A DNA stretch of 64,000 nucleotides from Alkalihalobacterium sp048323755 (lineage in GTDB: Bacteria; Bacillota; Bacilli; Bacillales; Bacillaceae_F), in contig NZ_JBLWFS010000005.1 of assembly GCF_048323755.1 (NCBI RefSeq), positions 62,001 through 126,000 of the forward strand. Direction: 5' to 3'. This document shows positions 33,650-43,048 of the stretch, one piece after another (the first letter of the stretch is position 1; every line of letters starts with the position of its first letter). The translations under genes and the position numbers were made by a program. The notes under the pieces are model-generated. The model had not been told where the DNA came from. It saw only the letters and a program-made list of their open reading frames with translations, and searched no databases.

Positions 33650-35029
33650 CTATACACTCTTTGATTCGTCCTCTGCTTGTGGAATCGACTTTTTATTCAC
33701 CCATTGTTTTTCTAATATCAACCATAGGACGATACCTACACCTAGCCCCCAAGCTGCACCTTGAGTAGCTAACACAGCTCCAATAATAATAGCGATCCCT
33801 TTTTCTAACGTTCCTTTTTCTTTTAAAATTTCCATCGCTAAGTACCCGCATAAATAACCTTGAATTAACATTGTTAACGCCATCCCAATATTAATACCTG
33901 GCTGGAATAACGTTACGAGTGGTCCTAATAGAAGTGCAATACTCATTCCCCAGTAAATCCCTGTAGCTCCACCCCAATAACTATCAACTTGTTTTCTACT
34001 ATTATTCATATAGCGATTTAATACCAACGCTTGCCCACCTGTCCATTGCGGACCTGATAATGGAAGAAATGGCATAAAAACACCTGAAATAAAGTTCCGA
34101 ATTGACACAATGATACTGTTTCGAGCTGGGCTAAAAATAACCTTTTCATCTTTTCGAACTTCATCTGCGTTTTTCAATAAGGAACTTGCTACTAGAACAT
34201 CACCAAACGCTATGATGTATGCAGCAATTGCTAATGGAAGCGCTTGCAAAAAGTAACCTAATGGAGGGAATCCCACTCCAAAAATACTATAGGTGGATAC
34301 GATTTCACCAATTGGTAGTGCAACAATACTCCAACTTATTTGTGGCATTCCTACTTCACCTATGATAATTCCAAATAAATATGCTAAAGCAAACGGAATT
34401 GCAATTCCGAATTGTGCTACATATCTAAAGAATGGATATCGTTCACGAAGTGGTGCTGCTGTTTTTGAAAACATCATGAAAAAACCTAAAGCTGCTCCAA
34501 GTAAGATTGTAATAGGCATAGTCCAGACACGACCGCCATCTGCAAATTCCCCATAGAGCGCCGCAAACCCAGCACCAAGTAATATCCCTGCTTTCAAGGA
34601 AGTTGGAACTCTCTTTACAAGAAGATCTGCCCCTTTAAAAATTCCCATACATAGGAAAATGACTGCAACGGTTAACTGCAATGCAATTAATGCTAAAATC
34701 CTCGCTTCTCCTTCAGGAAAACCAGCTAGAAACCCTACATATAATGGTATACCTGCAGTGATCCAACCTGCTATAGATGGGTCACCAAAATGGGTATGAA
34801 GCAAGTAAAGGAAGTTATTAATGATAACAAAGGCTATAGCTAGTTCAAATGGTATTCCTAATGTATCCATCATTACAGCTGTAATACTCATTGGAACTAC
34901 ACAAAGAATAGCACCTTGTAACCAATCAGGATATTCCATTTTATAATGGATAAACGGTAACCTTAGTTTTAACGGACCTAATATATACGGTTGCTCACTA
35001 CCATCTTTCCTCTTTTTATATAACCCCAT
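33650..35029 (-). CDS. Multi-pass permease, probably xanthine/uracil-permease-like
   Basis: 459 residues with about twelve hydrophobic segments (for example WLQGAILCVVPMSITAVMM, ILALIALQLTVAVIFLCMGI, GIAIIIGAVLATQGAAWGLG). The overall layout suggests the NCS2/sulfate-permease fold, but the NCS2 signature is not clear and the substrate is unknown. It lies 59 bases downstream of an acyl-CoA ligase gene on the same strand, so it may import the carboxylic acid that the ligase activates (inference). TAAAGGAGCG precedes ATG 35029. Confidence 0.7.
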   Translation of the reverse strand: MGLYKKRKDGSEQPYILGPLKLRLPFIHYKMEYPDWLQGAILCVVPMSITAVMMDTLGIPFELAIAFVIINNFLYLLHTHFGDPSIAGWITAGIPLYVGFLAGFPEGEARILALIALQLTVAVIFLCMGIFKGADLLVKRVPTSLKAGILLGAGFAALYGEFADGGRVWTMPITILLGAALGFFMMFSKTAAPLRERYPFFRYVAQFGIAIPFALAYLFGIIIGEVGMPQISWSIVALPIGEIVSTYSIFGVGFPPLGYFLQALPLAIAAYIIAFGDVLVASSLLKNADEVRKDEKVIFSPARNSIIVSIRNFISGVFMPFLPLSGPQWTGGQALVLNRYMNNSRKQVDSYWGGATGIYWGMSIALLLGPLVTLFQPGINIGMALTMLIQGYLCGYLAMEILKEKGTLEKGIAIIIGAVLATQGAAWGLGVGIVLWLILEKQWVNKKSIPQAEDESKSV

Positions 35030-35088
35030 TTAGCAGTCGCTCCTTTAATTTTTATATTCTATTAGACTAGCGATCTGTAAGTTAGCAT

Positions 35089-36660
35089 CTATAAAGTTGC
35101 TTTATTGCTGAATTGATTTTCCAGAATAAATTTTTGGATTTTACCACTTGGTGTCTTCGGTAAAGCATCTACAAAATGGTATTCTCGTGGCCTTTTATAT
35201 TTTGCAAGTTTATCTCCTTGTATTAAAAATTCATCAAGTTCTTCTTCTGTTAAATTACTGTCACTTTTCGCCACTATGAAAGCGGTTACAATTTTTCCCC
35301 ACTTAAGATCTGGCTTACCGATAACAGTAGCTTCAACTACATCGGGATGTTCTATTAATCGATCTTCAACTTCTCGAGGGTATACATTTTCAGCCCCTGA
35401 AACAATCATATGATCGATTCGATCTCTAATCCAAATATACCCCTCTTCATCAACAGAACCTAAATCACCTGTATGATACCAACCATATGCTAGTGCATTT
35501 TTGGTAGCTTCTTCCCTTTGGTAATATTCTTTCATTACACATGGGCCTTTTACGATGATTTCACCTACTTCGCCTACTTCACATAGGTTTTCTGGATGAG
35601 AAGGAGTGCCATCCTCATTAGGTTTTACTATCCTTACTTCATGAGTGAGTATAGCCTTCCCCGCTGATCCTGCTTTCGATAATTGCTCATCCTCATATAA
35701 TACCGTCATAACAGGTCCCATCTCAGTCGTGCCGTACATTTGAACAAGGCCAGCATTCGTGCGTTTTTCAAATTCTTTTATAAGCACAGGAGCCATCGAA
35801 GCCCCCCCATAGCCTAGCAAGCGAAGGGCTGAAAGATCATATTTTTCAAAGTTTGGATGATTTAATAGCATATTCACCATTGTGGGAGCTGCAAATAAGT
35901 GACTTACTTTGTTCTTTTGTAACACATCAAGGGTTTCAGTTGAGTCGAAATGGTGTAATAAAATATTAGTAGCACCAACCTGTACTCTCGGTAAAAATGA
36001 AGTATGGAGTTCCGCCGTATGGTTTAATGGAGCAATCGATAAACCAATGTCATTTTTAGTTAAACCCATACATTGCATCATTAAAAAACTGTGATGTACC
36101 ATATCCCGATGTTTATGAAGTACCCCTTTTGGTCTTCCCGTCGTCCCACTCGTATACATCATAATATAAATGTCATCTTCATCTACTAGATTAGTTGATC
36201 TTCTGTCTTCACCTTCTTCTAATAGCCGATAAAAATTAACACTAAAATCGGGGGTATCGGTATCTACGTAAACAAAGCTGTCAACATTAACTCCTAGCTC
36301 TCTCGTTTTAACAACGGTTTCTAAAACCTCTTCTTCATACAATAGAACTTTTGATTTCGCATCTGTTAAAATGTATTTTAGTTCATGAGCCGTTAAACGG
36401 TAATTAATTGGATTAAAAACTGCACCTAACCTCGCTGCTGCAAATAACGCTATAACGAATTCACTCGTATTATAAAGAAAGGTAGAAACGACATCTCCTT
36501 TTTTCACTCCTAACTTTTGGAGAGATGACGAGAAGCGATTAACTTTTTCGTCTAACTCTGAAAATGTCCACTCTTGATGTTTTCTTTCGTACACTAAAGC
36601 AAGTTTATTTTCATAATTTTGTGCTGACCAATCAAGCATTTGACCGACCGTAATTGTCAT
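35089..36660 (-). CDS. AMP-dependent acyl-CoA ligase
   Basis: ANL-superfamily enzyme that would activate a carboxylic acid as acyl-AMP and then acyl-CoA. Motifs: YTSGTTGRPKGVLHKH (P-loop), MYGTTEMGPV, YGWYHTGDLGSVDEEGYIW, and PKTPSGKIQKF with the catalytic Lys. 523 residues, typical of medium-chain or aromatic acyl-CoA ligases; the acid is unknown. ATG 36660 is 8 bases after AAGGAGG; earlier in-frame ATGs overlap or precede that site. Probably an operon with the permease downstream. Confidence 0.88.
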   Translation of the reverse strand: MTITVGQMLDWSAQNYENKLALVYERKHQEWTFSELDEKVNRFSSSLQKLGVKKGDVVSTFLYNTSEFVIALFAAARLGAVFNPINYRLTAHELKYILTDAKSKVLLYEEEVLETVVKTRELGVNVDSFVYVDTDTPDFSVNFYRLLEEGEDRRSTNLVDEDDIYIMMYTSGTTGRPKGVLHKHRDMVHHSFLMMQCMGLTKNDIGLSIAPLNHTAELHTSFLPRVQVGATNILLHHFDSTETLDVLQKNKVSHLFAAPTMVNMLLNHPNFEKYDLSALRLLGYGGASMAPVLIKEFEKRTNAGLVQMYGTTEMGPVMTVLYEDEQLSKAGSAGKAILTHEVRIVKPNEDGTPSHPENLCEVGEVGEIIVKGPCVMKEYYQREEATKNALAYGWYHTGDLGSVDEEGYIWIRDRIDHMIVSGAENVYPREVEDRLIEHPDVVEATVIGKPDLKWGKIVTAFIVAKSDSNLTEEELDEFLIQGDKLAKYKRPREYHFVDALPKTPSGKIQKFILENQFSNKATL

Positions 36661-36786
36661 TAGCATTTCCTCCTTTTTAGATGGGGGCATTGCACCCTTA
36701 GCATGATTTCACCCTAGCCGCCCTTTTAACTCTGTAAGGCTACAAAAACTATAGTGTTTACTTTCTCATCACACCTCCCTACCTTT

Positions 36787-36918
36787 TACTAAAAGGCTTT
36801 TTTCGTAAACTTTGTTGCTTTTCAAAAGCTTCACGCTATGCGTGAAGAGCCAAGCATTCGCTTGGCTTACGGTCCAAAAGCAAGGAGCAACAATCTTTGA
36901 GAAAAGAGCCTACTAAAA
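36787..36918 (-). mobile_element. MITE-like element (116 bp) with 8-bp target duplication
   Basis: The element spans 36795-36910 and is flanked by TACTAAAA on both sides (36787-36794 and 36911-36918). Ends: GGCTTTTTTCG on the left, GAGAAAAGAGCC on the right, imperfect inverted repeats over 24 bp. Two inner hairpins (CTTCACGC / GCGTGAAG and GCCAAGC / GCTTGGC) are shared with the copies at 3088 and 52471, in opposite orientation. It lies upstream of the ligase gene. Confidence 0.88.
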
Positions 36919-37008
36919 AGAACTTAGTTTCTAGTTGCAACATCCATGCCAGTTTTTGTACCCCGGTTTTGCAATCTATATATTACTCAATTTTCTATAA
37001 TTGTTTAT

Positions 37009-37062
37009 TAAATAAACAAAAATGTATCCCCTGGAAACATCATTATTTCCAAAGGATACATT
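37009..37062 (-). terminator. Terminator of trmB
   Basis: AATGTATCC..TGGAAA and TTTCCA..GGATACATT form a long stem with a small internal mismatch; the minus-strand side ends in TTTTTGTTTATTT. Confidence 0.85.
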
Positions 37063-37105
37063 ACAAAAAATTATATTTAGGTATTTGATATCAAATGAAT
37101 TCTGT

Positions 37106-37744
37106 TTAACGATAGACTGCCTCGCATCTATAAATCCTCATTCCTTTGGACGAGAATTTTTCTTCGTATTCAGTCATAATATTTCCTACCATATCACTTT
37201 TGTGAAGATCTAAACTTACATTGTTAAGAATCAACCCGTACTTTGAAAAACTATGAAGTGAATACTCAAATAACGCTTGGTTATCTGTTTTAAAATGAAT
37301 TTCACCATTAGGCTTTAATACTGATTCATATAACTTCAAAAACCCTTCATAAGTAAGCCGCCTTTTTTCATGCCTTGCTTTTGGCCATGGGTCAGTAAAG
37401 TTAATGTACACAAGACCAATTTCGCCAACCTCAAAATAATCGCTTAGATTTAAAACATCCTTATTAAGTAGTTTTACATTATCTACGTCTTCATCCCGAA
37501 CATTTTCCATAGCGGAATGAATAACACTCGTATATTTCTCCATTCCAATGTAATTTATTTGAGGATTAGCTTGTCCCATCCTCGTTAAAAACTGCCCCTT
37601 CCCTGTTCCCACTTCGATATGAATAGGGTTATTGTTGCCAAACAGCTCATTCCATTTCCCTTTATATTGTTCTGGATGAGCAATGACAATAGAAGGTTCA
37701 TTATTTATTTCATCTTGTGCCCAAGGTTTATTACGTAAACGCAT
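37106..37744 (-). CDS. trmB: tRNA (guanine-N7)-methyltransferase
   Basis: SAM-dependent enzyme that makes m7G46 in the variable loop of many tRNAs. The SAM-binding motif is IHIEVGTGKGQFLTRM (about residues 41-56), and NFTDPWPKARHEKRRL is the TrmB signature near 115-130; HFKTDNQALFEYSL and TEYEEKFSSKG follow. 212 residues, family length. AAAAGGAGTGG precedes ATG 37744. In B. subtilis it also lies next to ytzH and ytmP. Confidence 0.96.
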   Translation of the reverse strand: MRLRNKPWAQDEINNEPSIVIAHPEQYKGKWNELFGNNNPIHIEVGTGKGQFLTRMGQANPQINYIGMEKYTSVIHSAMENVRDEDVDNVKLLNKDVLNLSDYFEVGEIGLVYINFTDPWPKARHEKRRLTYEGFLKLYESVLKPNGEIHFKTDNQALFEYSLHSFSKYGLILNNVSLDLHKSDMVGNIMTEYEEKFSSKGMRIYRCEAVYR

Positions 37745-37926
37745 GCTTCCACTCCTTTTAAATACGCTTTGTTAATGGGTAGTGTTGACAGTCAACTCAA
37801 AATTTTATTATATGTCCTTTCCATGAAATTGTATAGACACTCCTATAACTTATTCATTCTCCAATGTTTATTTAATCTTGATTAGGGTATTCGATTTATA
37901 TAATAGCTCATTAAGGAGGGAGTAAG

Positions 37927-38256
37927 ATGACATATAAAAAGCTAGTGAATACAAAACCTATCATTTCTATTTTACAATCCCAACTGGAAAAAGGTACAAC
38001 GTCTTTTTCACAGTGTGAAGATTTACAGGAAGAAATTTCAAAAATGATTCAGGATGACATCGATCCAAACTTCAAGGGAACATTACAAGAAATACTCGCT
38101 TATTGTAAAACCATTAAAGAGAGTGAAGACGCAATGGAGCATATTAAATTAAATGATTTAAATTTGACACGTTGGATCGAGGAGCTTCACCTTGTTATGA
38201 AAGGAAGCGAAGCGGTTACGATTGACTACGACCAACGAAAAGGAAGAGAAATTTAA
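37927..38256 (+). CDS. YtzH-like small protein, first tandem copy
   Basis: 109-residue acidic, all-helical protein with no membrane segment. Its end (LNDLNLTRWIEELHLVMKG) and middle (LQEEISKMIQDDID) align loosely with the next gene, suggesting tandem paralogues of the YtzH family. Function is unknown. AAGGAGGGAG precedes ATG 37927. The two genes lie between trmB and ytmP, exactly where B. subtilis has one ytzH. Confidence 0.75.
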   Translation: MTYKKLVNTKPIISILQSQLEKGTTSFSQCEDLQEEISKMIQDDIDPNFKGTLQEILAYCKTIKESEDAMEHIKLNDLNLTRWIEELHLVMKGSEAVTIDYDQRKGREI

Positions 38257-38329
38257 CGGATAGTAATTCATTCCTTAACGCATTCTATAATTAGACTTAT
38301 GTATATTATGCTGAAAGGACGTATCCGTT

Positions 38330-38590
38330 ATGCCAATGAACAGTTACGATAAACTCGGGCTCCTTACTGATATTTTAAAAAACCAATCTTCCGAGCAATA
38401 CATGACCAAAGATGAGTATGAACAAATTAACCGTCTTACCCAATCTCTTATCGCCGAAAGCCACAATGATCCCAATTTATTACAAGCACTACAGTCAATC
38501 CAACAATTAAATGTCGATAACCATCAACCTTTTGTAGATCAAGATGTCAATCAATGGATTGAAATTCTTGATAACACGAGCCTCACCTAG
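38330..38590 (+). CDS. ytzH: YtzH-like small protein
   Basis: 86-residue helical cytoplasmic protein matching the conserved YtzH family by size, position and pattern (YDKLGLLTDILKN, YEQINRLTQSLIAES, VNQWIEILDNT). No function is known. AAAGGA lies 9 bases before ATG 38330. 73 bases after the first copy, probably one transcript. Confidence 0.8.
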   Translation: MPMNSYDKLGLLTDILKNQSSEQYMTKDEYEQINRLTQSLIAESHNDPNLLQALQSIQQLNVDNHQPFVDQDVNQWIEILDNTSLT

Positions 38591-38654
38591 TTTTGAGGTT
38601 ATCCAAAATTATTACAACAATTAAATTTTCGAGTAAACCAACTGCATAACGACA

Positions 38655-38694
38655 ATATAAATAAAAAAATTCCCCATATTTCCTGGGGAATTTT
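38655..38694 (-). terminator. Terminator of ytmP
   Basis: AAAATTCCCCA / TGGGGAATTTT forms an 11-bp stem; the minus-strand side is followed by TTTTTTTATTT. Confidence 0.88.
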
Positions 38695-38742
38695 GCATGA
38701 TTTGCTAGTTTTAGACGTTATTTCTTCTCTTATCGACAGTTA

Positions 38743-39531
38743 TTAATTAGAACTGTCACTAACCAGTTCGACAAGATATCTTTCCCAACGTTCTACTTGA
38801 TCTAGTTCGTTCCTTTGAATGTGCCAAAGTATAATAAACATCGTTTGTGATACAACATACCAGTGCATACGCAAGTGCAACTCAGGTGTTAAAGGTATCC
38901 CATACTGACTAAGCCAACTTTCCCATTGGCTTTCTGATATATACAAATATAATAATAACCCTAAATCAAGAGCTGGGTCAGCAACTGTAGCCCCATCCCA
39001 ATCAATCAAGTACAATTCGTTATTTTCACTCAAAACCCAATTGTTATGATTAACGTCAGTATGGCAAACAACAAATTTACTATGTTCCACTCTATCTTTT
39101 TGTTTGAATAAATAGATCAACCCATGCTCTAAAACTTCATCATATGATTGTAGCAATGATAACTTCTTTTGTAGATTTTCAATAATAATTTGTGGAGTTA
39201 GAGGTGTATTGCCAATCCGTTTAAACATTTCTAGTAACTCACTAGAACGATGAATTTTAGATAATAATTGTGCAACATTCTTACCATTCATCTCATGTGA
39301 TTTTAATTCACGTCCATTTACCCACCGTTGCGCAGTAATGACATCTCCGCTTTCTAATCGTTTCGTCCAAAGCAATTTGGGAACAATTCCTTCTGCAGAT
39401 AAAACGGCTAAAAATGGAGACGAGTTCCGCTTTAAAAAAAGCTTCTGGTCACCCTGCTGTGCAATATACGCTTCTCCTGTTGCTCCACCGGCAGGCGTTA
39501 CTTGCCAGTCGTCTCCTAAAGAAAACTTCAA
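38743..39531 (-). CDS. ytmP: Aminoglycoside-phosphotransferase-fold protein YtmP
   Basis: Kinase-like protein of the choline/aminoglycoside phosphotransferase family; substrate unknown, not a resistance gene by context. Motifs: KLFLKRNSSPFLAVL (ATP-binding Lys), VVCHTDVNHNNWVL (catalytic loop, Brenner-type HxDxxxxN) and LIDWDGATVADPALDLG (metal-binding Asp). TTG 39531 is chosen: GAGGGTG lies 6 bases upstream, and KFSLGDDWQVTPAGG then aligns with the B. subtilis N-terminus; an ATG at 39552 has a poor binding site. 262 residues. Confidence 0.87.
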   Translation of the reverse strand: MKFSLGDDWQVTPAGGATGEAYIAQQGDQKLFLKRNSSPFLAVLSAEGIVPKLLWTKRLESGDVITAQRWVNGRELKSHEMNGKNVAQLLSKIHRSSELLEMFKRIGNTPLTPQIIIENLQKKLSLLQSYDEVLEHGLIYLFKQKDRVEHSKFVVCHTDVNHNNWVLSENNELYLIDWDGATVADPALDLGLLLYLYISESQWESWLSQYGIPLTPELHLRMHWYVVSQTMFIILWHIQRNELDQVERWERYLVELVSDSSN

Positions 39532-39663
39532 CCATTTCACCCTCAATTTCATCTGTAGTTATTTCCCAACCATTTGTTATCTACAGTATAACCCAATTTT
39601 GTGAGTTAGCCTATGTATAATTTCACAGAATAATGAAGCAGAGCCATTTTGACAGGCTCTGCC

Positions 39664-41811
39664 TTATGTCTGAAACAATACTTTTGTACTAATTGGGGCA
39701 ATTTTTACCTGCCTGTCTTTTTCCGAATATAATGGTATCAAATCCGCACTATTATCGTCAACGACTACTTGCCATTCACCATCATATGGTAAACGAACTT
39801 CGATTGTTGACCAGCTGCCGTTATGAATAACAGCGATACGATCCCATTCATCAATTGCTTCCAAGTGATCTAACATATAACCTATCACATGAGGTGGGGT
39901 AGGGAAAGGCTTCATATGTGCTTTAACTAATTCCATAGAGTTCAAACGAAAAGCAGGATGTTTCCTGCGTAACGCTATTAAACCTTTAACATACTCCACA
40001 TTATCTTTAAACCTATCTTTACGTTCCCAGTTCAATGCATTAATAGAATCTGGCGAATTATAACTATTTTCTACACCATGTTTTGTCCGAAAAAACTCTT
40101 GACCAGCATGGAGAAATGGAATACCTTGAGCCGTTAAAACCATTGACGTTCCTAACCGGTGCATCCTGTACCGATACTCTTCCGGATCTTCACCATTCGA
40201 TAGTGTAAGCTTATCCCATAATGTATGATTATCATGACATTCAATATAATTAATCGATTGCAGAGGGTGTAAGAATAGTTGATCCTGTGGTTGAAATAAT
40301 CCTGTCGTTCCAGCTAATATCTCTCTCGTACTATCCGTCACTTCAGCATTACCGTTAATAAAACCTTTCTCTTGATGGTTAAAGCTACTTCCCTTTAACC
40401 GGTCACGAAAACGGTCATTAAAAAAGCTGACTTTCTCTAAAGTTTTTGCCTGCTCTAACACGGCTCGCTTTTCAAACGGAAAGGCAGTTGGTAAGTTCCA
40501 ACCCTCTCCTAACAAAACGATAGACGGGTTAAGACGGTATAAGTGTTTCACGATCTTATCCATAGTCTCAACATCTAAGATCCCCATTAAGTCAAAGCGA
40601 AAACCGTCGACCTTATATTCCTCGACCCAATAAGAGACACAGTCTACAATGAATTTTTGAACCATTTTCCGTTCAGAAGCGATGTCATTCCCAACACCGG
40701 TTCCATTAGAAATTTGTCCATCTGAATGATATCTAAAATAATAGCCGGGAACTATTTTTTCAAAATCGCTCGTTTCCCAAATATAAACATGATTATATAC
40801 GACATCTAAAATGACACGCAGATTAAATTTATGCAAAGTAGAAATTAATTGCTTTACCTCTTTAACACGTAAAAAAGGGTTTGCAGGGTCCGTTGAATAA
40901 CTACCTTCTGGAGCAAAATAATGGGTAGGATCATATCCCCAATTATAGCTATCTAGCTTTAACTCATCGACACTTCCAAAATCATTGATAGGTAGAAGTT
41001 CAACATGAGTGACACCTAACTGTTTTAAATAATCTAATCCCGTTACTGTTTCATTTACACCCGTTGTTCCCTCTTCTAGCCAACCTGCATATTTCCCCTT
41101 CTTGTCTACACCACTCGTTGTTGCTATCGTAAAATCTCGTATGTGAGCTTCATATATGATCGTCTCATCTCGATTGTGAAACAATAATTGTATTGGCCAA
41201 TCAGGTGGATTTGTTTTCTCTAAGTCAATAACAACTCCTTTTAAACCGTTTACGGCTAAGGCTTTAGCATAAGGGTCGACTGCCTCTTGCCAGTTCTTAT
41301 TGACACATACTTTATAAAGATAAAACAGACCATCTTGATCTCCAGGTAACGTTAACTTCCAAACCCCTTTTTGCTTACGAACCATTGGAATTTCTATTCC
41401 CTTTTCCTCTTGCCAATTAGTAAAGATAACTAGCCTCACTTCTGTTGCAGTAGGAGCCCATACTTTAAATGTAGTTCCTGCTTTAGAGTAATTCGCTCCT
41501 AAATCATTTAACTCATAATAAAACATATCATCAAACGCTTTGGTCCGAACGACCTCACCTACTTCAACAAAAACACTCTCGCCATCTTTCATATATAACG
41601 TATAGTCTTTACCAAATTCAATAGAACCCATGAGCTGTAACGTCACTTCATTGCTAGAGGTTTGCTTCACATGAAGAATTGGGATTTCTTTGTTCCCCAT
41701 TCGCAATCTAAAGTAATCATAGTCTAGTTGTTGTTCAATCGGTGAGGACATGATAACTGTTATTTGGTCTACTTTTTTTATTACTGCTTTTTGAACTTGA
41801 AAAGCCCTCAT
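39664..41811 (-). CDS. amyX: Type I pullulanase
   Basis: It hydrolyses alpha-1,6 branch points in pullulan, glycogen and limit dextrins. There is no signal peptide, so it acts in the cytoplasm. An N-terminal starch-binding-like region and a CBM48 domain (about 105-195) precede the GH13 barrel: YNWGYDPTHYFAPEGSY (type I pullulanase signature), DVVYNHVY, DGFRFDLMGI with the nucleophile Asp, LLGEGWNL with the acid Glu, and ECHDNHTLWDKL. ATG 41811 is better spaced from AGGGGGC than ATG 41817. 715 residues, as in B. subtilis AmyX. Confidence 0.95.
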   Translation of the reverse strand: MRAFQVQKAVIKKVDQITVIMSSPIEQQLDYDYFRLRMGNKEIPILHVKQTSSNEVTLQLMGSIEFGKDYTLYMKDGESVFVEVGEVVRTKAFDDMFYYELNDLGANYSKAGTTFKVWAPTATEVRLVIFTNWQEEKGIEIPMVRKQKGVWKLTLPGDQDGLFYLYKVCVNKNWQEAVDPYAKALAVNGLKGVVIDLEKTNPPDWPIQLLFHNRDETIIYEAHIRDFTIATTSGVDKKGKYAGWLEEGTTGVNETVTGLDYLKQLGVTHVELLPINDFGSVDELKLDSYNWGYDPTHYFAPEGSYSTDPANPFLRVKEVKQLISTLHKFNLRVILDVVYNHVYIWETSDFEKIVPGYYFRYHSDGQISNGTGVGNDIASERKMVQKFIVDCVSYWVEEYKVDGFRFDLMGILDVETMDKIVKHLYRLNPSIVLLGEGWNLPTAFPFEKRAVLEQAKTLEKVSFFNDRFRDRLKGSSFNHQEKGFINGNAEVTDSTREILAGTTGLFQPQDQLFLHPLQSINYIECHDNHTLWDKLTLSNGEDPEEYRYRMHRLGTSMVLTAQGIPFLHAGQEFFRTKHGVENSYNSPDSINALNWERKDRFKDNVEYVKGLIALRRKHPAFRLNSMELVKAHMKPFPTPPHVIGYMLDHLEAIDEWDRIAVIHNGSWSTIEVRLPYDGEWQVVVDDNSADLIPLYSEKDRQVKIAPISTKVLFQT

Positions 41812-41846
41812 AGACATGCCCCCTAAACTTTTTCTTTAATAATAGC

Positions 41847-41911
41847 TATGTTAAATTAAGCTTTTGATATCCGTTAATTTTGGGCTCATCGTGTGAAGTG
41901 TTATTTCACAC
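41847..41911. repeat. Partial copy of the palindromic repeat at 18840
   Basis: TATGTTAAATTAAGC, then TGATATCCGTTAATTTTGGG and CTCATCGTGTGAA followed by TTTCACAC match 18841-18907 with few changes. The right arm of the element is missing here. Confidence 0.7.
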
Positions 41912-42093
41912 AACTGCTCTTTATTAATAGTATATTTCAGAAGCTGTAAATTGGTTATTTTTCAACCACCATTAATTATTAACCTTAATAATTAGGTATT
42001 CAGACATTGATCATTTTACTATTTTCTTTTTATGTACAAACATGATACTATTTTCTAAACTAACTGGTAAAAAAATTAAGGGTGGAGAAAAAG

Positions 42094-42966
42094 ATGAGAC
42101 AAAGAAAATCAGAAAACCGTGCAAAATTACTTATATCATGTCCGGATCGTCCTGGAATTGTATCAACGATATCTACTTTTCTACATGAAGAAGGTGCAAA
42201 TATCGTCCAATCCGATCAATACACAACTGATCCAGAAAGCGGCATGTTCTACATGCGAGTCGAATTCGATCTAGAAGATTTTGATCAATCGTTTGAAAAC
42301 ATCCAAAAAGGAATTGCACCTATTGCTGATAGACTAACGATGGAATGGCGCCTTGAAAGTGAAAAGCGTATGAAGAGAATGGCCATTTTTGTATCAAAGC
42401 AAGATCATTGCTTATTAGAATTACTATGGAAATGGCGCTCTGGAGAATTATTAGTAGATATTCCATTAGTAATTAGTAATCATCAGGATCTCAGAGAAAC
42501 TGTTGAAGCTTATGGAATTTCATTTTATCATATACCCGTAACTAAAGACACGAAAGCAGAAACTGAACAACGTCAAATACAACTTTTGAAACAATATGAT
42601 ATTGACTTCATTGCATTGGCTCGATATATGCAAATCTTATCATCAACCTTTGTTGCCGCGTTTCCAAAGCAAATCATTAATATTCATCATTCCTTTTTAC
42701 CTGCATTTGTCGGAGCAAATCCATATGACCGAGCATTTGATCGTGGGGTAAAACTGATTGGTGCAACTGCTCATTACGTAACAGATGATCTAGATGAAGG
42801 GCCGATCATTGAGCAAGATGTCCTTCGAGTCAATCACAAATTTACAGCCGAGCAATTAAAAATAGCTGGTCGAGATGTAGAACGGATTACCTTTGCCCGA
42901 GCCGTTGCTTGGCATAACGAAGATCGTATCATTACGTATGGAAATAAAACGATTGTCTTTTCATAA
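42094..42966 (+). CDS. purU: Formyltetrahydrofolate deformylase
   Basis: It hydrolyses 10-formyl-THF to formate and THF, balancing the one-carbon pool for purine synthesis. Residues 10-85 form an ACT domain (KLLISCPDRPGIVSTISTFL); the formyltransferase fold follows with MAIFVSKQDHCL, INIHHSFLPAFVGANPYDRA (catalytic His) and GATAHYVTDDLDEGPIIEQD. ATG 42094 follows GGGTGGAG. 290 residues. The last two codons and the stop lie within the 8-bp target duplication of a MITE-like element inserted directly behind. Confidence 0.94.
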   Translation: MRQRKSENRAKLLISCPDRPGIVSTISTFLHEEGANIVQSDQYTTDPESGMFYMRVEFDLEDFDQSFENIQKGIAPIADRLTMEWRLESEKRMKRMAIFVSKQDHCLLELLWKWRSGELLVDIPLVISNHQDLRETVEAYGISFYHIPVTKDTKAETEQRQIQLLKQYDIDFIALARYMQILSSTFVAAFPKQIINIHHSFLPAFVGANPYDRAFDRGVKLIGATAHYVTDDLDEGPIIEQDVLRVNHKFTAEQLKIAGRDVERITFARAVAWHNEDRIITYGNKTIVFS

Positions 42967-43042
42967 GGCTCTTTTTACAAAGATTGTTGCTCCGTGCTTT
43001 TGGACCGTAAGCAACAAAGTTTACGAAAACAGCCTTTCATAA
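42959..43042 (+). mobile_element. Minimal MITE-like element (68 bp) inserted at the purU stop codon
   Basis: The element spans 42967-43034; TTTCATAA at 42959-42966 is repeated at 43035-43042. It is little more than its two 24-bp imperfect inverted ends (GGCTCTTTTTAC on the left, CGAAAACAGCC on the right; 18 of 24 positions match) around TCCGTGCTTTTGGACCGTAA. The purU stop TAA is the last three bases of the left duplication, so the reading frame was preserved. Confidence 0.9.
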
Positions 43043-43048
43043 AGTGAT

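Noticed and set aside
34235..34248. TGGAAGCGCTTGCA inside the permease gene as a cre site
   Set aside because: It is deep inside a coding sequence and simply encodes the residues QALP; no promoter is near.
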